Below are positions 26,863 through 36,609 of a DNA stretch of 64,000 nt, piece after piece. Source of the DNA: Citrobacter sp. Awk 4 (GTDB taxonomy: Bacteria > Pseudomonadota > Gammaproteobacteria > Enterobacterales > Enterobacteriaceae); assembly GCF_028069725.1 (NCBI RefSeq), contig NZ_JANEWG010000018.1, positions 1 to 64,000 of the forward strand, written 5' to 3'. The first letter of the stretch is position 1; each line of letters begins with the position of its first letter. The notes beneath the pieces are model-generated. The model was given only the letters and a program-made list of their open reading frames with translations, did no database searches and was not told where the DNA came from. The position numbers and the translations under genes were made by a program.

Positions 26863-27096
26863 TCAGAGGATCGTGCCGCCTTTGGTGAGCTGATCGCGGC
26901 GCGCTTCCATATCTTCTTTGTGCTGTCGTCCGTGATGCGCAATAGCGGTACGCAAACGTTGCTGCTGGGTATAACGATCCTCCCGACTTAGCTCGCTATC
27001 GTCGCTTAAAACCACCAGTAGTTCATTCATATGGCTGATTACGCCCTCGTGAATGGCGGCATCGACACGTAAACGGACCTCATCCAGATGCGACAT
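26863..27096 (-). CDS. ydcY: YdcY, conserved small protein (DUF2526)
   Basis: Protein of 77 residues, the same length as E. coli YdcY and close to it throughout (MSHLDEVRLRVDAAI...LTKGGTIL). Charged, helical, no signal or membrane segment, so cytoplasmic. Function unknown. AAGGAG precedes the start codon. Monocistronic between ydcZ and srfA. Confidence 0.92.
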   Translation of the reverse strand: MSHLDEVRLRVDAAIHEGVISHMNELLVVLSDDSELSREDRYTQQQRLRTAIAHHGRQHKEDMEARRDQLTKGGTIL

Positions 27097-27333
27097 AGTT
27101 TCTCCTTAACGCATTAATTTGGCTCAACTGTCAGAGTATTATATTCCCGTCTTTTTCGCAGATAAATTCATCCCTGGTCGTTAAGGCATTTACCTTAAGT
27201 CTTTTTGTTAACGTCAAGATGTTTCCTTGTCCTCTATGCCTGGAAAATTCACCCCTTTTTACCTCTCTTCCGCCGTTTGCAAGTCGCTGCGGCCCGTAAA
27301 GTAGATGCGTGAAGAAGTCTAAGGGACAATAAC

Positions 27334-28629
27334 GTGGCAAAAACACTCTTGCGTAGCGGCAATCTGGATGACTATCAGGCCGTGGGCGGCGGCGGTCAGG
27401 CCGTTTTTGATTCAGCCTTGCAAATTCGTGAAACGCTTCGCCTGCGTAAACAGCAGGCCATAGCGGAATGTCTGGCGATACCGCAACTCAATGATAGCGG
27501 CGAGCGCGTTGACTGGTACTCCCCTGTTGAAGGAGAAGCTATCACGTGGAAATCCGCCGATGAAGAGTCGCGTGCACGGGCGTTACGCGCGCTGTCTGGC
27601 ATGGTAGAGACGGCAGCGGCATTGAGTCGAAAAAGCCTGCAATCCGGTAAAACGTCCCAGCAACTGTTTGGATCGTTGCTGGAGAAAGCCTTTCAGTTCC
27701 CTGGCGAAAATCATGTTTTTCTGGTGAACGGGAAACCGGTTATCACCTTCTGGGGTTTCGTCAATCTCAATGAAAATACCCGTGAAGAGGTCCTGGATTG
27801 CCTGCGCACCGTTGATGCGTCCCCTGTGCTTTGCGCGAAACCTGAGCCGGAAGATGACCCCGTACCCGAAATAACATTCACCCAGGCGGATGAACCTTTG
27901 CTCATACCGGTCATTGAGCCTCTCCCGGAGCCTGAACCGGTTTCAATTCCCGCTCTACATATCAGTGAGCCGGAAACGCCAGCGCCGTCAGTGAAACCCA
28001 TTCGCCGTCTGCCGGTATGGTGTTTGCCGCTCGCGGCGGCGCTTATTGTGGTTATCGCCGTGCCATTACTGTGGAAGCCATCGGCTGTCGTCCCTGAAAC
28101 ACCCGCCCCAGAGACGCTGGCAACATCAGCGATAAAACCGTTGCCGAAAACAATCGCCCCGCTGCCGCTGCATCAGGCGGAAGTGATCCCCGCCGCCGAA
28201 AAAGAGAAAAAACCGGATCAGCCGGTGGTGATTGCCGCCATCCCGAAAGATGCGCTGGTGATGGATGCTAATCAGATGAAGGCCGGGACAACACGTTTTT
28301 TAAACGGCAACTGGCGCGTGATGCTCGATGTGAAGGACCCCATTACCGGGAAAGCGCCCTCTCTGCGCTATCAGTTGCAAAACAATAAGGGCACCGCTCG
28401 CGTGGTGCATGGCGACAGTATTGTCTGTCGGGCAGAGGTGTTCTCTGGTCTGCATCAGACGGGTGAACTGATGATCAAGAGTCGCGGCAATGCGCGTTGC
28501 ACTGACGGTTCACGCTACCCCATGCCGGAAATTACCTGTAAAGCGGGCGCGAATGACGTCGCGATTTGCACGGCACGTTACGATGCTCACGCGGCGCTGC
28601 CGTTGACGTTTAAAAAGATAGGTGCCTGA
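27334..28629 (+). CDS. srfA: SrfA, virulence-associated membrane protein
   Basis: First gene of the srfABC operon; 431 residues starting at GTG 27334 after AAGGGA at 27321. Residues 1-165 are a soluble cytoplasmic domain (LLRSGNLDDYQAVGGGGQAV near the start), followed by a Pro/Glu-rich stretch (170-220), one membrane helix at about 226-247 (CLPLAAALIVVIAVPLLW), a second Pro-rich segment, and a C-terminal domain of about 120 residues with four Cys, consistent with two disulfides in the periplasm. In Salmonella srf genes were found as SsrB-regulated fusions, and later work linked the operon to flagellar and Rcs control; the molecular function is unknown. The topology given here is my reading. 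Confidence 0.88.
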   Translation: MAKTLLRSGNLDDYQAVGGGGQAVFDSALQIRETLRLRKQQAIAECLAIPQLNDSGERVDWYSPVEGEAITWKSADEESRARALRALSGMVETAAALSRKSLQSGKTSQQLFGSLLEKAFQFPGENHVFLVNGKPVITFWGFVNLNENTREEVLDCLRTVDASPVLCAKPEPEDDPVPEITFTQADEPLLIPVIEPLPEPEPVSIPALHISEPETPAPSVKPIRRLPVWCLPLAAALIVVIAVPLLWKPSAVVPETPAPETLATSAIKPLPKTIAPLPLHQAEVIPAAEKEKKPDQPVVIAAIPKDALVMDANQMKAGTTRFLNGNWRVMLDVKDPITGKAPSLRYQLQNNKGTARVVHGDSIVCRAEVFSGLHQTGELMIKSRGNARCTDGSRYPMPEITCKAGANDVAICTARYDAHAALPLTFKKIGA

Positions 28630-28633
28630 TTTT

Positions 28634-31615
28634 ATGCTGGTAAATCTGTGTGATTACAAACAAAGCGTCACGCTCATCGCCAACAGCGGCGTGCAGTTTT
28701 TGGATTTTGGGCTGACGCCGCAGGAGTCCGCGCAACGGGGTCGCTTTGTGCGAAAAACCGCCAACGGTCCTTTGCTGCGGCTGGATTTCGATCTCAGTAG
28801 CGGTCGCTATACGTTACCGGGGCGAACCGGTGGACAACCCGAAGTCGTCAAGCCGGAAAGTACCCAGACGCTGCATCATTCGCTGGAGGTGCTTGACGGC
28901 GTCTGGCTGCCGCTGCCGTTTTTGCGTTTCAATCCACCCCGCACTTTCGTGGAAGGCCCGGATAACTGGGCACGGGTTCAGGTGCGTAAACTGTCGCACC
29001 CCGACGCGGCGGGCAATACTCATCGCATTACCCTGGCGTTAGACAGCCAACTGGCACAGACCGTCTCTGCAACGCTTGCGCCAAATGAAAACGATCTGCT
29101 CAACGGGACACGCTTTGCGCTCGCCTGGCGCGATGACGAAGTGGCTGAGTTTCTTGATCAGACCTGGGTTGACGGCTGGCTGAGGGAATCTTTTCTCCAT
29201 CATCTTACGCAGAAGAATCTTCACTCAGAGCAGGACGTTCAACTGGCGCTGCGCAACTTTGAGTATCAGGCGCACTGGCTGAATTTGCTGACGCTGTTGG
29301 GCGAACAACTTGCAGTGCCGGAAGTGAAACTGGTTACCCATACGCTGAGTACGCCCGCAATCCCGGTTGATTTGATTCTGGATGTCGGAAACACGCACAC
29401 CTGCGGCGTTCTGATTGAAGATCACGGCGATGCCAACGACGGGCTGCGCCAGACGGCAGAATTGCAGGTTCGTTCGTTAAGCGAGCCGCAGTTCCTCAAT
29501 GATCCCCTCTTCACCAGTCGTCTGGAGTTCTGTGAAGCGCGCTTTGGCAAACAGCACTTTTCTTTGGAAAGCGGTCGTGACGATGCCTTTGTCTGGCCTT
29601 CTATTGTGCGAGTGGGCGACGAAGCCAGAAAACTGGCCATGCAGCGTTTAGGCACCGAAGGTAACAGCGGGATCTCCAGCCCGCGTCGCTATCTGTGGGA
29701 TGAAACGCCGGTGTTGCAGGATTGGCGTTTTAGCCAGATGAACAGCAAAACCCAGCGCGAACCGCTGGCCACGGCGTTTCCGTTAATGAACCTGATGAAT
29801 GACGACGGACAGCCGCTGTTCAGTCTGCCGCAGGATGACCGATTACCGGTATTCTCCCCACAATACAGCCGCAGCACGCTAATGACCCACATGCTGTGTG
29901 AAATTCTGGCACAGGCGCTGGGGCAAATGAACAGCGTTGCGACCCGGCTGCGTCTGGGGTTTCCGACCTCTCCCCGTCAGCTACGCTCGCTGATTTTGAC
30001 GTTGCCGTCTGCAATGCCGAAACAAGAGCGCGAGATTTTCCGCCAGCGTATGTTCGAAGCTGTCGCGCTGGTGTGGAAGGCGATGGGCTGGCATCCACAA
30101 GACGAGGATTTCGCCACCCGCAAACAGCAGGAAAAGAGCGTTATCCCGGTGCCGACCATCCAGATGGAATGGGATGAAGCCAGCTGCGGGCAGCTCGTCT
30201 GGCTGTACAACGAAGCGATTTCGCACTACGCCGGTCGAACGGAGTCCTTCTTTAATGCGCTCTCCCGTCCGGATCGTCTGCCAGAACCCGGGGAAGTGAA
30301 AGGCCGGGCGCTACGCGTTGCCTCTATCGACATTGGCGGCGGCACCACCGATATGGCGGTTGTTCATTATCAGCTTGATGACGGTGTCGGCGCCAACGTC
30401 AAAATCACGCCGCACTTATTGTTTCGCGAAGGGTTCAAAGTTGCCGGCGACGACCTGCTGCTGGATGTCATTCAACGTTGCGTCCTGCCTGCATTACAAA
30501 CCCGTTTGCAACAGGCTGGGGTGAGCGATGCCGCCGCCCTGCTGGCAACGTTGTTTGGCGACTCGGGGCGGATAGATACCCAGGCGATTTTGCGCCAACA
30601 GACGGCGTTACAGCTGTTTATGCCGCTGGGGCACGCGGTGCTGAGCGCCTGGGAGCAAAGTGATGTTAACGATCCGTTGGCCGGATTACATGCTTCGTTT
30701 GGTGAACTGCTGCCTCATCGCCCCACGCGCAACGTGATGAACTATATCCAGCAGGCGATCAATCATGCGCTGCCATCAGGCTCCGGGCCGTTTGATCTGC
30801 TCAGTGTGCCGCTACAAGTGCAGTTCAGCGTGTTGCAGGAGGCGCTGCTGGCGGGCCAGTTCACACTGACCTCCCCGCTTCATGCCGTCTGTGAAGCCAT
30901 TTCTCACTATAATTGTGACGTATTGCTGGTCACTGGACGTCCTGCCTGCTTGCCAGGCGTACAGGCGTTGATCCGCCATTTGCAGCCGGTTCCGGTCAAC
31001 CGAATCGTCTGGATGGACAACTACCGCGTGCATGAATGGTATCCGTTCAGCCAGCAAGGCCGTATTGGCAATCCGAAATCGACCGCTGCCGTCGGCGCGA
31101 TGCTGTGTAGTCTGGCGCTGGACTTACGCCTGCCGCGCTTTAATTTTAAAGCGGCGGATATTGGCGCTTACTCCACAGTCCGCTATCTCGGGGTACTGGA
31201 TAACACGGTGAACACGCTGCGCGATGAGAATGTCTGGTATCACAACGTTGACCTCGACAAACCCGGCATGAAGCTGGACACCCGTCTGCACTTCCCTTTA
31301 CGCGGTAACGTCACCCTCGGTTTTCGCCAACTGGCGAACAGTCGCTGGCCGGCAACGCCGTTGTATACCCTGAGTATCAATTCCGCCGAACTGGCGAAAA
31401 CCATTGCCGGAGACGGCGTCTTAAACGTGCAGCTACAGTTGCGCGGCGCACATAAAGAAACCGGGCCGGATTCCTTTGTGCTGAGCGAGGCCTGGTTACA
31501 GGATGGCACGCCGGTCGCCGCCAATGCCCTGACCCTCAAATTAAATACGCTGGCAGACCGCCGACACAGCGGCAGCCACTACTGGATCGACAGCGGGAGT
31601 GTGTACCTGAAATGA
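28634..31615 (+). CDS. srfB: SrfB, large actin/Hsp70-fold protein
   Basis: Protein of 993 residues, cytoplasmic, second gene of srfABC. It carries two phosphate-binding motifs of the actin/Hsp70/FtsA superfamily: LILDVGNTHTCGVLIED near residue 250 and ASIDIGGGTTDMAVVHY near residue 563, so an ATPase core is likely. The flanks (first 240 and last 150 residues) are not recognised. The frame opens at GTG 28622, overlapping srfA, but ATG at 28634 (MLVNLCDYKQSV) is preferred as the family start. Its stop overlaps srfC by ATGA. Salmonella SrfB has been connected with host signalling, but the biochemical activity is not established. Confidence 0.9.
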   Translation: MLVNLCDYKQSVTLIANSGVQFLDFGLTPQESAQRGRFVRKTANGPLLRLDFDLSSGRYTLPGRTGGQPEVVKPESTQTLHHSLEVLDGVWLPLPFLRFNPPRTFVEGPDNWARVQVRKLSHPDAAGNTHRITLALDSQLAQTVSATLAPNENDLLNGTRFALAWRDDEVAEFLDQTWVDGWLRESFLHHLTQKNLHSEQDVQLALRNFEYQAHWLNLLTLLGEQLAVPEVKLVTHTLSTPAIPVDLILDVGNTHTCGVLIEDHGDANDGLRQTAELQVRSLSEPQFLNDPLFTSRLEFCEARFGKQHFSLESGRDDAFVWPSIVRVGDEARKLAMQRLGTEGNSGISSPRRYLWDETPVLQDWRFSQMNSKTQREPLATAFPLMNLMNDDGQPLFSLPQDDRLPVFSPQYSRSTLMTHMLCEILAQALGQMNSVATRLRLGFPTSPRQLRSLILTLPSAMPKQEREIFRQRMFEAVALVWKAMGWHPQDEDFATRKQQEKSVIPVPTIQMEWDEASCGQLVWLYNEAISHYAGRTESFFNALSRPDRLPEPGEVKGRALRVASIDIGGGTTDMAVVHYQLDDGVGANVKITPHLLFREGFKVAGDDLLLDVIQRCVLPALQTRLQQAGVSDAAALLATLFGDSGRIDTQAILRQQTALQLFMPLGHAVLSAWEQSDVNDPLAGLHASFGELLPHRPTRNVMNYIQQAINHALPSGSGPFDLLSVPLQVQFSVLQEALLAGQFTLTSPLHAVCEAISHYNCDVLLVTGRPACLPGVQALIRHLQPVPVNRIVWMDNYRVHEWYPFSQQGRIGNPKSTAAVGAMLCSLALDLRLPRFNFKAADIGAYSTVRYLGVLDNTVNTLRDENVWYHNVDLDKPGMKLDTRLHFPLRGNVTLGFRQLANSRWPATPLYTLSINSAELAKTIAGDGVLNVQLQLRGAHKETGPDSFVLSEAWLQDGTPVAANALTLKLNTLADRRHSGSHYWIDSGSVYLK

Positions 31616-33765
31616 GTAAGCCGTTAAACACCACACAGGCCATCATTGACTGGGTTAATCACACTCGTCAGCAGGCAACGCGTCTTGATGATGAAGCCGA
31701 TGCGCTGCTGGCGCGGCTCTCCCTTGCCGCCATGAAAGAATCGGCCCTGCACCAGGTGCAGGCAACCAGGGGCTGCGTGGGGCTGTATGGACATTCACAA
31801 TCCGCAAAAGCGCATCTGCTCAGCGCGCTTTGCAGCCACGGTAACGGTCCCCTGACTATCGTTACGCCGGATCGCAGTTTTGACTATTTTTCGCATATTA
31901 ATCCGGGACATGCGCCAACGAATATGGCGCTACGTTTTACCCGGGACAACGTCGCAATTGACAGTGACTGGCCGCTGCGTTTGCGGCTTATCAACGAAGC
32001 CGAACTGGTGCAGATTTTTATCGCCCAGGCCTGCGCGCAGCCCGCCCATCGACCGGTTGAAAGGTCGATCATCGAATCACGATTAGAAAAGTGGCAGACG
32101 CTGCGCCAGCATCAGCCCGTACCGGGCGTGACGCCTGAAGACGTTGCGGCCATTGCCCATTTCTGGCGAACATGCGTGCCTTCAGGCCAACAGCAGATTG
32201 ACGATGCGCTCTGGCACCAGTTTGCCACCCTCATGCCTGCGGTCGACCTCACCACCCGGGCAAGCGCGTGGGCGTTATTGTGGGGGGAACAACCGGAACT
32301 GACCCGCCAATGGTTGGATCTGGCGCATACGTTGCAGCAAACCATTCATGCAGAAGCGCTGGCGGCGCCACTGAGTTTACTGGTCGACAATTTTGGTTTA
32401 CCGACGGAAAACTTTCTCACCCAGGGAGCGCAGAGCAATGGGGAGACACAGAGCGATGTGGTGGTTCATCCGGTGGTGGATGGGCAAGCGCAGAATGCGA
32501 TCAGCCTGTCGCTGGACGCCCTTGCGCTGTTGACCCGTGAAGTGGTTCTGACCGTTGAAGAAACGGTGCTGGAGAACGTTGATCTGCTGGAGATCCCACT
32601 GGCACCCGACAGCGCGATTTCTCCGTTGTGGCAGGCCAAGCTGGACTGGATGCTGGAGAGTTATCGTCAGCATTTGCAACCCGACGTTTTGGTTATCTGC
32701 AACGCCCTTTCCTCCCGTTCGCAAACCCCTGCGGTCGCCCGCAAGCTATCAGGCTGGGTGCATGAGACTCAACCGTTGCGCGAGGCCGCAATGCCAGGGG
32801 TGGTGTGGGCCATTACGCCGCAGGATGCTCGCTTTGCGACGCACCAAAATCTGGATGAAGCCGTTCAGCAGTTAATGGGCAAGCCCGGTTTACACTGGGG
32901 CACGCTACAGGCGCTGGATAAACACAGTTTACAACGCCTGGTGGAGTGGCTCTCGCAGGCGACTTCGCCGGTCCAGCGCCAGGCGCGGCTGACCTCATTG
33001 ACCGGGCAGCATCATCAGCAGCTGCGCGACCTGATGCTACCGGACGCTTGCGAGTCTATGACCAGCGAAACCGTTATCCGCCAGTTGCAGGCACAGGCTG
33101 CCCGTCACGGCGAACTGCTCGACGGGCTGTTGCCGCCGATTCACCGTTTTGAGTCATTGTTACAAACTCAACAACCGCGTGAGGAACAGGTTAGCGGGTT
33201 GTTCAGCGAAGATATCGACCTGTTTGCTGACATGCGCGACGCGCCCCGCCCAGCGGAAAATAAAGAGACCGGTGATCTGGCGCATCGCATGTGGGTTAAC
33301 CATGCACGTCAGTGGTGTCGTAATGAGGATAATGCGCGTCGATTAGGTCTGGCGCCGGAAACGCTCCGACAGACCGTGGATATTCTGGTAACCGCAAGCT
33401 ATCGGCTCAATCTGCCCCAGCATTTACAGCAGATGATGCAGCGTGAAGAGGTCTGTGGCGCGCAGTTGCACGCCGGAATAGGCAACTTTATCGCCTGGCT
33501 CGGCTATGAAGAGATCGCAGAAGCAGCACGTCCTGCCAGTCGCATCCGCAAAGGTGCCGCTATTTTTAGCGCGACGGTGCAACCGCCGATGTCCCGCTTA
33601 ACGCAACTGGACGAACAGCCCGTGCACGCCGCCAGTCGCTATGTCTATGACTGGCTGGTGGCGCTTTACACGCGCGCCAATGAAAACAAAGGATACCAGC
33701 ATCCGCGGGATGTCACAGACGCAGACAAAAAACGGTTGCGCGAATGCCTGTCTGCTGCCAGATAA
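31612..33765 (+). CDS. srfC: SrfC, putative virulence effector/P-loop-like
   Basis: Protein of 717 residues, third gene of srfABC, coupled to srfB by a four-base overlap. Near the N-terminus GLYGHSQSAKAHLL (57-70) resembles a Walker A loop of GTPases, but the Gly before Lys66 and the Ser/Thr after it are both Ala, so nucleotide binding is doubtful. The rest is largely helical and without signal peptide or membrane helices. Family annotated as a putative virulence effector; no activity proven. The operon ends here, and ortT is convergent 38 bases away. Confidence 0.88.
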   Translation: MSKPLNTTQAIIDWVNHTRQQATRLDDEADALLARLSLAAMKESALHQVQATRGCVGLYGHSQSAKAHLLSALCSHGNGPLTIVTPDRSFDYFSHINPGHAPTNMALRFTRDNVAIDSDWPLRLRLINEAELVQIFIAQACAQPAHRPVERSIIESRLEKWQTLRQHQPVPGVTPEDVAAIAHFWRTCVPSGQQQIDDALWHQFATLMPAVDLTTRASAWALLWGEQPELTRQWLDLAHTLQQTIHAEALAAPLSLLVDNFGLPTENFLTQGAQSNGETQSDVVVHPVVDGQAQNAISLSLDALALLTREVVLTVEETVLENVDLLEIPLAPDSAISPLWQAKLDWMLESYRQHLQPDVLVICNALSSRSQTPAVARKLSGWVHETQPLREAAMPGVVWAITPQDARFATHQNLDEAVQQLMGKPGLHWGTLQALDKHSLQRLVEWLSQATSPVQRQARLTSLTGQHHQQLRDLMLPDACESMTSETVIRQLQAQAARHGELLDGLLPPIHRFESLLQTQQPREEQVSGLFSEDIDLFADMRDAPRPAENKETGDLAHRMWVNHARQWCRNEDNARRLGLAPETLRQTVDILVTASYRLNLPQHLQQMMQREEVCGAQLHAGIGNFIAWLGYEEIAEAARPASRIRKGAAIFSATVQPPMSRLTQLDEQPVHAASRYVYDWLVALYTRANENKGYQHPRDVTDADKKRLRECLSAAR

Positions 33766-33803
33766 CGAGGCTCAGGCCGCTTCTCTGGCAGTGCCATGTT
33801 GCA

Positions 33804-33977
33804 TCAGAACAGCGAAAACATCAGCGCGACAGGAAAACTCATCGGCCAGGTCGCGCCGACAAGCACGGCGCTCAGCAAGCGGATCCGTTTTTTATCGTGG
33901 GAGAGAAACCAGGTGATCAAGCAGGTGATTGACGCCATTACGGCGTAAAAAATTAACATCTTTTGGTAGACAGACAT
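33804..33977 (-). CDS. ortT: OrtT/YdcX small membrane protein
   Basis: Protein of 57 residues with two membrane helices (FYAVMASITCLITWFLS and LLSAVLVGATWPMSFPVALM), near-identical in layout to E. coli YdcX. E. coli OrtT was described as an orphan membrane-damaging toxin linked to the stringent response. The start at 33977 (MSVYQKMLIFY) is chosen by family length; a Met three codons upstream is in frame with no better ribosome site. Convergent with srfC. Confidence 0.88.
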   Translation of the reverse strand: MSVYQKMLIFYAVMASITCLITWFLSHDKKRIRLLSAVLVGATWPMSFPVALMFSLF

Positions 33978-34171
33978 GTCAGGCATCCAGGCCAGAATTA
34001 AAAAACGGGCACAATATGCTCCTTTTTTTGATCTCCATCAAGTTTTATTGCCCTCTGACACACCGATTTTACAGAGGTTCAACACAACTCTGTGAAGTTA
34101 ACAATAAGTGCTATTGCTTATAGTTTGAAGCCGTACTATACACATAGGGGCAATATAAAAAGGTGGCAAAA

Positions 34172-34267
34172 ATGAATGTTTCCAGTAAAACCGTCGTGCT
34201 GATAAATGTCTTTGCTGCTGTGGGGCTTTTTGGTCTTATCTCTTTGAGATTTGGCTGGTTTTCTTGA
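34172..34267 (+). CDS. yncL: YncL, 31-residue membrane protein
   Basis: Small protein of 31 residues, MNVSSKTVVLINVFAAVGLF... to GWFS, one membrane helix, differing from E. coli YncL at only a few positions. A good AGGTGG lies 8 bases before the ATG. E. coli YncL is stress-induced (heat shock, stationary phase) and of unknown function. It is too short for usual gene finders. Divergent from ortT and followed by a hairpin shared with patD. Confidence 0.88.
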   Translation: MNVSSKTVVLINVFAAVGLFGLISLRFGWFS

Positions 34268-34294
34268 TTTAATACCGTGCTTGCAATGTAGACT

Positions 34295-34320
34295 GGCAGA
34301 GAGAATTTCTCCTCTCTGCC
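34295..34320. terminator. Hairpin between yncL and patD
   Basis: 9-bp perfect stem GGCAGAGAG (34295-34303) with CTCTCTGCC (34312-34320), between convergent yncL and patD. The minus strand downstream reads a mixed pyrimidine tract, so it may serve both genes. Confidence 0.65.
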
Positions 34321-34356
34321 ATCGATTTACACTCTTCCTGTCTGTGAGATTTTCCG

Positions 34357-35781
34357 TTAATGCTTAACCATCACGTGGCGGACAACGGTGTAATCTTCCA
34401 GTCCATACAGTGACATATCCTTACCGTACCCCGACAGTTTTTGCCCGCCATGAGGCATTTCACTGACTAACATGAAATGGGTATTCACCCAGGTACAGCC
34501 ATACTGCAGTCTGGCGCTCAGACGATGCGCCCGGCCAACGTCACGCGTCCACACCGATGACGCCAGCCCGTACTGCGTGTCGTTCGCCCACGCCAGCACC
34601 TGATCTTCATCTTCAAAGACGGTGACGCTCACCACAGGACCGAACACTTCGCGCTGCACAATGGCATCTTCCTGTTTCGCGCCTGCCAGCAGTGTCGGTG
34701 CAAAATAGTACCCCGCCCCGGCCACTTTATTACCGCCCGTAATGACCTTGATATGACCGAGCTTTTTCGCTGCTTCCACGGCTTTGCTTACCCGCTCAAG
34801 ATGGGCCAGCGAACTTAACGGTCCCAATTCAGTGGTCTCATCTTCCGGCGCGCCGGTCTTCAGGCTAGCGACGGCCGCACCGAGTTTCTCAACCAGCGCG
34901 TCGTAGACCCCTTTCTGGGCATAAATTCGGCAGGCTGCGGTACAGTCTTGCCCGGCATTGTAGAATCCAAAGGTGCGTACGCCCTCGACCACCGCATCCA
35001 GGTCTGCATCGTCAAAGACAATCACCGGCGCTTTGCCCCCCAACTCCATATGCGTGCGTTTAATCGACGGCGCAGTATGGCTGATGATGTGTTCGCCCGT
35101 CGCGATGGAGCCGGTCAGAGAAACCATGCGCACCTTTTCATGACCCGTCAGCGGATCGCCCACCGTTTTCCCGCGACCAAACAGCACGTTAATTACGCCC
35201 GCGGGGAAAATGTCCTTCGCAAATTCGGCCAGTTTCAGCGCCGTGAGCGGTGTGATTTCAGAGGGTTTAATCACCACACAGTTACCTGCCGCCAGCGCAG
35301 GCGCCAGTTTCCACGCAGCCATCATCAGTGGGTAGTTCCACGGGGCGATTGACGCGACAACGCCAATCGGATCACGGCGGATCATCGACGTGTGCCCTTC
35401 CAGATACTCACCGGCGGCCAGACCGTTCAGGCAACGCGCCGCCCCGGCAAAAAAGCGAAACACGTCGACAATCGCCGGGATCTCATCGTTGAGTACGCAG
35501 TGCAGCGGTTTTCCGCAGTTTTGCGACTCCAGCGCTGCAAAGACTCCGGCGTTGGCTTCTATCGTATCGGCCAGTTTAAGCAGCAGGTCGGCACGCGACT
35601 TCGGCGTGGTTTGTCCCCATTCGACAAAAGCGCGATCGGCCGCCCGCACAGCGGCATCGACCTGCGCGGGGGAGGCTTCCGCAATCTCCAGAATCACCTC
35701 GCCAGTCGCGGGGTTGTAAACGGGTTGCTTTTCACCTTCACCGCTGACCAGCTCACCGTTAATCAGTAATTGATGTTGCAT
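34357..35781 (-). CDS. patD: Gamma-aminobutyraldehyde dehydrogenase
   Basis: NAD-dependent aldehyde dehydrogenase of 474 residues, same length as E. coli PatD (YdcW). Oxidises 4-aminobutanal from putrescine transamination to 4-aminobutyrate. The catalytic Cys is in [11 protein letters not shown] (about residue 280), the general-base Glu in MELGGKAPV (about 246), and the NAD-binding TGSIATGE near residue 225. Last gene of ydcSTUV-patD, starting 21 bases after the ydcV stop, so polyamine uptake and catabolism are encoded together. Confidence 0.95.
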   Translation of the reverse strand: MQHQLLINGELVSGEGEKQPVYNPATGEVILEIAEASPAQVDAAVRAADRAFVEWGQTTPKSRADLLLKLADTIEANAGVFAALESQNCGKPLHCVLNDEIPAIVDVFRFFAGAARCLNGLAAGEYLEGHTSMIRRDPIGVVASIAPWNYPLMMAAWKLAPALAAGNCVVIKPSEITPLTALKLAEFAKDIFPAGVINVLFGRGKTVGDPLTGHEKVRMVSLTGSIATGEHIISHTAPSIKRTHMELGGKAPVIVFDDADLDAVVEGVRTFGFYNAGQDCTAACRIYAQKGVYDALVEKLGAAVASLKTGAPEDETTELGPLSSLAHLERVSKAVEAAKKLGHIKVITGGNKVAGAGYYFAPTLLAGAKQEDAIVQREVFGPVVSVTVFEDEDQVLAWANDTQYGLASSVWTRDVGRAHRLSARLQYGCTWVNTHFMLVSEMPHGGQKLSGYGKDMSLYGLEDYTVVRHVMVKH

Positions 35782-35802
35782 AGCATTTTCCCATATTGTC
35801 GT

Positions 35803-36609
35803 TTATTTACCGTTTTCGGCGAGCGAGTCGCCTTCACGTGTTAGCCACCAGGCACCTAAAATCGGAATCGTTGTCACCATCATCACCAGCAATGCCACCA
35901 CGTTTGTCACCGGGACATCGCGCGGTCGTCCCAGTTGATTGAGCAGCCACAGCGGCAGCGTCCGTTCATGCCCGGCTGTGAATGTGGTGACGATGATCTC
36001 ATCAAAGGAGAGCGCAAAGGCCAGCATGCCGCCCGCCAGCAGCGCAGACCCTAAATTGGGCAGCACCACGTAGCGGAAGGTTTGCCAGCCATTCGCCCCC
36101 AGATCCATTGACGCTTCCACCAGACTCCAGGAGGTACGTCTGAAACGGGCAATCACGTTGTTAAAAACCACCACCACGCAAAACGTCGCATGCCCCACCA
36201 CAATGGTGAAAAAGCCCGGCTCCAGATTGATGGTCTTAAATGCCGTCAGTAAGGCCAGACCGGTGATAATTCCCGGTAGCGCAATCGGCAACAACAGCAG
36301 CAATGAGATCGCATTCTTACCGAAGAAGTCACGACGCCAGAGCGCTGCCGCCGCCAGCGTTCCCAGCACCAGAGCGATCCCGGTGGATAACGCGGCGATT
36401 TTCAGTGACAACGTCACAGACTCGAGAATATCGCTGCGCTGCGCCGCGACGCTAAACCAACGAAGCGTCAGCCCCTGAGGCGGGAAACTAAACGCCGCAT
36501 CTTCGGTGTTAAACGCATAGGTGGCGATAATCAGTATCGGGAAATGAAGAAAAATCACCCCGCCCCAGGCGGCCAGTTTGAGGAGAAAAGGTGCGCGTTC
36601 AGAGTGCAT
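35803..36609 (-). CDS. ydcV: YdcV, ABC transporter permease
   Basis: Inner-membrane permease of 268 residues with six predicted helices, of the spermidine/putrescine PotC type. The cytoplasmic EAA loop is [20 protein letters not shown] (about residues 165-184), which contacts the ATPase YdcT. Overlaps ydcU by 11 bases, so the two permeases are co-translated. Four residues longer than E. coli YdcV at the C-terminus (SLAENGK). Confidence 0.95.
   Translation of the reverse strand: MHSERAPFLLKLAAWGGVIFLHFPILIIATYAFNTEDAAFSFPPQGLTLRWFSVAAQRSDILESVTLSLKIAALSTGIALVLGTLAAAALWRRDFFGKNAISLLLLLPIALPGIITGLALLTAFKTINLEPGFFTIVVGHATFCVVVVFNNVIARFRRTSWSLVEASMDLGANGWQTFRYVVLPNLGSALLAGGMLAFALSFDEIIVTTFTAGHERTLPLWLLNQLGRPRDVPVTNVVALLVMMVTTIPILGAWWLTREGDSLAENGK

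Noticed and set aside
27277-27302. Possible srfA promoter (TTGCAA and TAAAGT)
   Set aside because: Spacing of only 14 bases is too short for a sigma-70 promoter, and no flagellar sigma consensus was found.
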